Shown here in pieces: positions 57,999 through 64,000 of a stretch of 64,000 bases of DNA (within the stretch, counting starts at the first letter, position 1; each line of letters opens with the position of its first letter). The stretch is from Liolophura sinensis. Its lineage: Eukaryota > Mollusca > Polyplacophora > Chitonida > Chitonidae. Below the pieces are notes generated by a model. That model made no database searches and was not told the DNA's origin. It saw only the letters and a list, made by a program, of their open reading frames with translations. The position numbers and the translations under genes were made by a program. The stretch is from contig NC_088300.1 in assembly GCF_032854445.1 (NCBI RefSeq), positions 184,001-248,000 of the forward strand. The letters run 5' to 3'.

Positions 57999-60412
57999 AT
58001 GTCTGCACCAAATCAGAAAGAGAGACAGAAATGTTGGGATGCCAGAGATGAGTATTGGAAATGTTTAGATACTCACAGTGGGGATCGCACCAAATGTCAA
58101 AATGTTAAGAAGAATTTTGAGGAGAGCTGCTCCAAATCCTGGGTGATTATTTACATCTGTCTGTAAAAAGTGATCTACCAATCAAATGATCATGGTAGTG
58201 CGCATGATTGTAGCCTTGTAAAAGTGTTCTCAGTATCTTACATGTATAAAACAGATTGTTGGGAAACTAAATGAAGAGCATAATAGCAAAGGTAGAGTAT
58301 ATGCCAATTAGATCTACTTTTGCCCCAGTTTTTTCCACCTTTAAATTTGACCACTGCCATTTTGTATGAGAAAATTTGTTGAGTATGGCTTCCTTGTTCA
58401 GGAAGGCTGTTTGTCATGATCCCTGAAACGTAAACAGAGTGATTGAGAGGGGTTTGGATGCTTTTCTAACTTCACTGTGTAATGTAATCAGAGAGGTTCA
58501 GATGCCTTATACTTAATAACTATGTAATGTGATCAGAGAGGCTTGGGTGCATTATACTTAATAACTATATAATGTAATCAGAGAGGCTTGGATGCTTTAT
58601 ACTGAATAACTATACAGTGTAATCAGAAAGGCTTTGATGTAATAAAGACATGCATGCAGATGGCCTGGGTCACCATTGCTGGGCGATGAAGTAATAAAGA
58701 CATGGATGCAGATGGCCAGGGTCACCATTACTGGGTGATTGCTGGTTGATGGAGTAATAGGCATACATGTAGATGGCCTGGGTCACCATTGCTGGGTGAT
58801 GAAGTAATAGGCATACATGTCAATGGCCTGGGTCACCATTGCTGGGTGATGAAGTAATAGACATACATGTCAATGGCCTGGGTCACCATTACTGGGTGAT
58901 GAAGTAATAAAGACATGCATGCAGATGGCCTGGGTCACCATTGCTGGGCGATGAAGTAATAAAGACATGCATGCAGATGGCCTGGGTCACCATTGCTGGG
59001 CGATGAAGTAATAAAGACATGGATGCAGATGGCCAGGGTCACCATTACTGGGTGATTGCTGGTTGATGGAGTAATAGGCATACATGTAGATGGCCTGGGT
59101 CACCATTGCTGGGTGATGAAGTAATAGACATACATGTCAATGGCCTGGGTCACCATTACTGGGTGATGAAGTAATAAAGACATGCATGTAGATGGCCTGG
59201 GTCACCATTACTGGGTGATGAAGTAATAAAGACAGGCATGCAGATGTTCTGGATCACCATTACTGGGTGATGAAGTAATAGACATACATGTCAATGGCCT
59301 GGGTCACCATTCCTGGGTGATGAATAATACATACATGTCGATGGCCTGGGTCACCATTCCTGGGTGATGAAGTAATAGACATACATGTCAATGGCCTGGG
59401 ACACCATTGCTGGGTGATGAAGTAATAGACATACATGTCAATGGCCTGGGTCACCATTGCTGGGTGGTGAAGTAATAAAGACATGCATGTAGATGGCCTG
59501 GGTTACCATTACTGGGTGATGAAGTAATAAAGACAGGCATGCAGATGTCCTGGGTCACCATTACTGGGTGATGAAGTAATAGACATACATGTCAATGGCC
59601 TGGGTCACCATTACTGGGTGACGAAGTAATAGACATACATGTCAATGGCCTGGGACACCATTCCTGGGTGATGAAGTAATAGACATACATGTCAATGGCC
59701 TGGGTCACCATTACTGGGTGATGAAGTAATAGACATACATGTCAATGGCCTGGGACACCATTGCTGGGTGATGAAGTAATAGACATACATGTCAATGGCC
59801 TGGGACACCATTGCTGGGTGACAAAGTAATAGACATACATGTCAATGGCCTAGGTCACCATTGCTGGGTGATGAAGTAATAAAGACATGCATGTAGATGG
59901 CCTGGGCCACCGTTGCTGGTTGATGAAATAATAAACATGCATGTAGATGGCCTGGGTCACCAATCCTGGGTGATGAAGTAATAGACATACATGTCGATGG
60001 CCTGGGTCACCATTCCTGGGTGATGAAGTAATAAAGACATGCATGCAGATGGCCTGGGTCACCATTGCTGGGCGATGAAGTAATAGACATAATATGTAGA
60101 AGGCTATAGTGCAAAGTGAAGATGTGTACCCATGTTCATCCATGCTTGCAGATGAAAGAGTAAAGACTGGATTATGAAATGGAAAGGACATAATGAAGCA
60201 GTCAAAATTTTCAAGTATTCCTGTCTCTTTGTTAAATACTCAATGAGTTCTTGCTTGTAGAAATAAAAAATGTTTTTAAGTAGACAGTATTCAATTGGCT
60301 TTTTTTTTTTTTTTGATTGCAGGCCAAATATTTTGAGAGGCGGTATGATTATTTAAAGTTCAAAGCGAAGATGGAGAAGGAAGGCTATGAGCCAGTGAGC
60401 TCTCAGTCCTGA
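57999..60412 (+). CDS. COA6: Cytochrome c oxidase assembly factor 6
   Basis: A small soluble protein of the mitochondrial intermembrane space that helps deliver copper to the CuA site of COX2 together with SCO proteins. Coding exons: 57999-58142 (48 codons) and 60323-60412 (29 codons plus TGA), phase 0 junction TGG|GTGATT ... GCAG|GCC. The 77-aa protein reads MSAPNQKERQKCWDARDEYW and onward. Cys12/Cys22 form a CX9C and Cys33/Cys44 a CX10C pair, the unequal spacing characteristic of COA6. SWAKYFERRYDYLKFKAKM and GYEPVSSQS match the conserved end. The length agrees with the COA6 core. The ATG follows the acceptor at 57980 by 18 bases, so the 5' UTR is spliced. The donor GTGATT is weaker than usual. 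Confidence 0.95.
58438..58635. repeat. ~59-bp tandem repeat, ~3.5 copies
   Basis: The unit contains ATCAGAGAGGCTTGGATGC and TTATACTTAATAACTAT(G/A)T with AATGTA. It lies in the COA6 intron, just upstream of the 50-bp array. Confidence 0.88.
58636..60095. repeat. 50-bp minisatellite, ~29 copies
   Basis: The unit contains GATGAAGTAATAGACATACA, TGTCAATGGCCTGGGTCACC and ATTGCTGGGT. Two main unit types alternate: ATAGACATACATGTCAATGG and ATAAAGACATGCATGCAGATG. Blocks of several units recur (for example 58640-58760 and 58960-59060), showing segmental duplication within the array. It lies in the COA6 intron, about 230 bp before exon 60323. Confidence 0.95.
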
Positions 60413-60900
60413 CACCAGTTGCACCCCCCCCCCCCTTTTTTTTGTCTGTACAGTGTTGGTCTTGAATCCTAAAGCTATGACATTGAACTTACAAATGTTG
60501 AGCTGTAAAGGAGCTGTATTCAAGATTAGACGGAGTCAGATCATGATGTAAATTATCTGCAGTCGTAGTAGTGAACAATTCTAAGTAAAAGGTATCCCCC
60601 AACTTTGATTGTTTAATGATGATGGAGCTAATGTCACAGTTTTGTATCCACAAAGATGATTTCGTGCGTTTTTTTTACACGTTTTCAAATATAGATTATT
60701 ATTCATCCCACATGGGTTATTATTCATCCCACAGTTGGTGGTGCAAAACAGACACCACAGCAAGGCGAATTGATGGCTTGTGAATGAATGCTCTGGTCAT
60801 CTTGAATTTCGTCCACTGTTTTGTCATTAAGAACACTACTTGGTCAACCTACGTGTAAACCTGCACATGGATTTCCATCATCTCAAACTCGTCCACCATG
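60413..60900 (+). other. COA6 3' UTR region
   Basis: Follows the stop at 60410-60412. It contains a C12T9 tract at 60424-60444 and a short direct duplication of ATTATTATTCATCCCACA (near 60697 and 60716). No convincing polyadenylation signal comes before the SINE. AATAAA-type signals occur beyond it at about 61403 and 61491. Confidence 0.5.
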
Positions 60901-60910
60901 GCACTCTTGG

Positions 60911-61180
60911 ATTTATTTATTTATTTGATTGGCGTTTTACGCTGTACTCAAGAATATTTCACTTATATGACAGCGGCCAGCATTATGGTGGGAGGAAACC
61001 GGGCAGAGCCGGAGGAAGGATCTCACAACCATCTGCAGGTTGCTAACAGACCTTCCCCCTTACGACCGGTGAGGAAACCAGCATGAGCTGGACTTGAATT
61101 CACAGCGACCGCATTGGTGAGAGGCTCCTGGGTCATTACGCTGCACTAGCGCGCTAACCAACTGAGCCACGAAGGCCTCT
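60911..61180 (-). mobile_element. Full-length tRNA-derived SINE with target-site duplications
   Basis: On the minus strand it starts AGAGGCCTTCGTGGCTCAG. TGGCTCAGTTGG fits the A-box TRGCNNAGYNGG, and AATTCAAGTCC is a B-box-like block. A central domain (GTTTCCTCCCACCATAATGC, TATAAGTGAAATATTCTTG) follows, and it ends CCAATCAAATAAATAAATAA. The flanks GCACTCTTGGATT (60901-60913) and GCATTCTTGGATT (61181-61193) are target-site duplications with one mismatch. It resembles the BivaMD/Meta-type SINEs reported in bivalves and other lophotrochozoans, from memory of the family. Confidence 0.93.
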
Positions 61181-61194
61181 GCATTCTTGGATTG

Positions 61195-61555
61195 GTTCTA
61201 TATAACATCTTTAACAGTACTAGATCCATATTACAGTGATTTGCAACATTAATGACAAACAACCATAAAATTGGCCAATCATTATCATTAGGCAATGTCT
61301 TTAAGCACGTTTTATTGAAAGACTAGTTTGATGGTGTTTGAAATAGTCCTTTATGCAGGCACTAGCAAGTACATCTTAAAATCTTGTTCAATTGCTACTC
61401 TGAATAAATGTAACATTTTGGAATGTTTGTAGTGTCATGAAAAATTTCATTATATCCATATTTTTAGTAAAATATTTATCAAGCTGTGTTGAATAAAATT
61501 TTGTGATAATGATGCTAATCTTATTTCCTGGCCAGTCATGTTTGAGCAATCTGCA
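61195..61555. other. Unique AT-rich sequence, nothing recognised
   Basis: 360 bp between the SINE and the terminal array. It contains two AATAAA-type signals on the + strand that could serve COA6. Confidence 0.5.
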
Positions 61556-61559
61556 TGTA

Positions 61560-64000
61560 GTTTAATTGGGGACTGCATGTACCAGCCAGAACACTGCACA
61601 GGGTCAGGATTATCAGTTAGGTGGGGGACTACATGTACTAGCCAGAGCACTGCACAGGGTCAGGATTGTCAGGTATGTGGGGACTGGATGTGCCAACCAG
61701 AGCACTGCACAGGGTCAGGATTGTCAGTTAGGTGGGAACTGCATGTGCCAGCCAGAGCACTGCACACAGTCAGGATTACCAGTTAGGTGGGGACTGCATG
61801 TACCAGCCAGAGCACTGCACACGGTCAGGGTAGTCAGATAGGTGGGAACTGCATGTGCCAGCCAGAGCTCTGCACAGGGTCAGGATTGTCATTTAGGTGG
61901 TAACTGCATGTACCAGCCAGAGCACTGCACAGGGTCAGGATTATCAGTTAGGTGGGAACTGAATGTACCAGCCAGAGCTCTGCACACGGTCAGGATTGTC
62001 AGATAGGTGGGAACTGCATGTGCCACCCAGAGCTCTGCACACGGTCAGGATTATCAGTTAGGTGGCAACTGCATGTGCCAGCCAGAGCACTGCACAGGGT
62101 CAGGATTATCAGTTAGGTGGGAACTGCATGTGCCAGCACTGCACAGGGTCAGGATTATCAGTTAGGTGGGAACTGCATGTGCCAGCTAGAGCACTGCACA
62201 GGGTCAGGATTATCAGTTAGGTGGGAACTGCATGTGCCAGCCAGAGCACTGCACAGGGTCAGGATTGTCAGTTAGGTGGGAACTGCAAGTGCCAGCCAGA
62301 GCACTGCACAGGGTCAGGATTGTCAGTTAGGTGGAAACTGCATGTACTAGCCAGAGCACTGCACAGGGTCAGGATTATCAGTTAGGTGGGGACTGCACGT
62401 GCCAGCCAGAGGCACTGCACAGGGTCATAATTATCAGTTAGGTGGGAACTGCATGTGCCAGCCAGAGCACTGCACAGGGTCAGGATTATCAGTTAGGTGG
62501 GAACTGTATGTGCCAGCCAGAGCACTGCACAGGGTCAGGATTATCAGTTAGGTGGGAACTGCATGTGCCAGGCAGAGCACTGCACACGGTCAGGATTGTC
62601 AGGTGGGAACTGCACGTGCCAGCCAGAGCACTGCACAGGGTCAGGATTGTCAGTTAGGTGGGAACTGCACGTGCCAACCAGAGCACTGCACAGGGTCAGG
62701 ATTGTCAGTTAGGTGGGGACTGCACGTGCCAGCCAGAGCACTGAACAGGGTCATGATTATCAGTTAGGTGGGAACTGCACGTGCCAGCCAGAGTGCTGCG
62801 AAGGGGCATGATTATCAGTTAGGTGGGAACTGCACGTGCCAGCCAGAGTGCTGCGCAGGGTCAGGATTGTCAGTTAGGTGGGAACTGCACGTGCCAGCCA
62901 GAGCACTGCACAGGGTCATGATTATCACTTAGGTGGGAACTGCACGTGCCAGCCAGAGCACTGCACAGGGTCAGGATTATCAGTTAGGTGGGAACTGTAT
63001 GTGCCAGCCAGAGCACTGCACACGGTCAGGATTATCAGTTAGGTGGGAACTGCATGTGCCAGGCAGAGCACTGCACACGGTCAGGATTGTCAGTTAGGTG
63101 GGAACTGCACGTGCCAGCCAGAGCACTGCACAGGGTCATGATTATCAGTTAGGTGGGAACTGCACGTGCCAGCCAGAGTGCTTCGCTGGGTCATGATTAT
63201 CAGTTAGGTGGGAACTGCACGTGCCAGCCAGAGTGCTGCGCAGGGTCAGGATTGTCAGTTAGGTGGGAACTGCACGTGCCAGCCAGAGCACTGCACAGGG
63301 TCAGGATTATCAGTTAGGTGGGAACTGCACGTGCCAGCCAGAGCACTGCACAGGGTCAGGATTATCAGTTAGGTGGGAACTGTATGTGCCAGCCAGAGCA
63401 CTGCACACGGTCAGGATTATCAGTTAGGTGGGAACTGCACGTGCCAGCCAGAGTGCTGCGAAGGGGCATGATTATCAGTTAGGTGGGAACTGCACGTGCC
63501 AGCCAGAGTGCTGCGCAGGGTCAGGATTGTCAGTTAGGTGGGAACTGCATGTGCCAGGCAGAGCACTGCACACGGTCAGGATTGTCAGTTAGGTGGGAAC
63601 TGCACGTGCCAGCCAGAGCACTGCACAGGGTCAGGATTGTCAGTTAGGTGGGAACTGCACGTGCCAACCAGAGCACTGCACAGGGTCAGGATTGTCAGTT
63701 AGGTGGGGACTGCATGTACCAGCCAGAGCACTGCACAGGGTCAGGATTATCAGTTAGGTGGGAACTGCACGTGCCAGCCAGAGCACTGCACAGGGTCATG
63801 ATTATCAGTTAGGTGGGAACTGCACGTGCCAGCCAGAGTGCTGCGCAGGGTCAGGATTGTCAGTTAGGTGGGAACTGCACGTGCCAGCCAGAGCACTGCA
63901 CAGGGTCAGGATTATCAGTTAGGTGGGAACATTATGTAACAGCCAGAGCACTGCACAGGGTCATGATTATCAGTTAGGTGGGAACTGCATGTGCCACCAG
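61560..64000. repeat. 55-bp minisatellite, ~44 copies, running off the window
   Basis: The unit contains TAGGTGGGAACTGCA(C/T)GTG, CCAGCCAGAGCACTGCACAG and GGTCAGGATTATCAGT. Near the left edge most copies read CATGTGCC; from about 62600 most read CACGTGCC (an E-box palindrome). A GAGTGCTGCG variant is confined to the right part. Several blocks of five or more units are repeated wholesale. The right boundary is outside the window. Confidence 0.95.

Overview
The window is animal nuclear DNA, most likely from a mollusc or another lophotrochozoan. It has spliced genes with GT-AG introns, long introns, metazoan gene families and tRNA-headed SINEs ending in (AAATAA)n whose central and 3' parts resemble a family I associate with molluscs and brachiopods. 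The species cannot be fixed from sequence alone. No prokaryotic features are present.

Four genes are supported. (1) Bases 1-29990, + strand: the 3' end of a ryanodine receptor (RyR) calcium-release channel gene. I place 28 exon positions (29 exons, because one position has two alternative copies) from 2417 to 29990, encoding about the last 1085 residues: the end of the RIH-associated solenoid, the EF-hand pair, the divergent region, the transmembrane helices, the GGGIGDE selectivity filter, S6 and the C-terminal CxxC...HxxxxH zinc site. (2) Cofilin/ADF, - strand, 37516-46531: four coding exons, 143 aa, with the first intron directly after the ATG. (3) NAA30, catalytic subunit of the NatC N-terminal acetyltransferase, - strand, 51909-56816: four coding exons, 325 aa. 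(4) COA6, a cytochrome c oxidase assembly factor, + strand, 57999-60412: two coding exons, 77 aa. RyR and cofilin converge, NAA30 lies upstream of cofilin on the same strand, and NAA30 and COA6 are head-to-head across a short probable bidirectional promoter with ETS-like and YY1-like motifs. I see no functional link among the four genes.

The most unusual feature is the density of minisatellites. About 14 of the RyR introns in view, one COA6 intron and both window ends hold tandem arrays with units of 23-78 bp. Several arrays are built from a splice junction of the gene itself. The 5' splice sites after exons 2942-2950, 4382-4463 and 14700-14900 are repeated about 25, 42 and 17 times, and the 3' splice sites before 22480 and 24127 are repeated about 28 and 6 times. 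In the first array the 33-bp unit keeps the RyR reading frame open through all copies, so each copy offers a donor that would add a multiple of 11 residues in frame.

Other points of note: a pair of 80-bp mutually exclusive exons for EF-hand 1 (8063-8142 and 8252-8331); two single-base homopolymer anomalies that break the RyR gene model (6335/6336 and 25376-25385); a decayed non-LTR reverse transcriptase (908-2010); a full-length SINE with target-site duplications (60911-61180); and three MITE-like inverted-repeat elements in cofilin intron 1.
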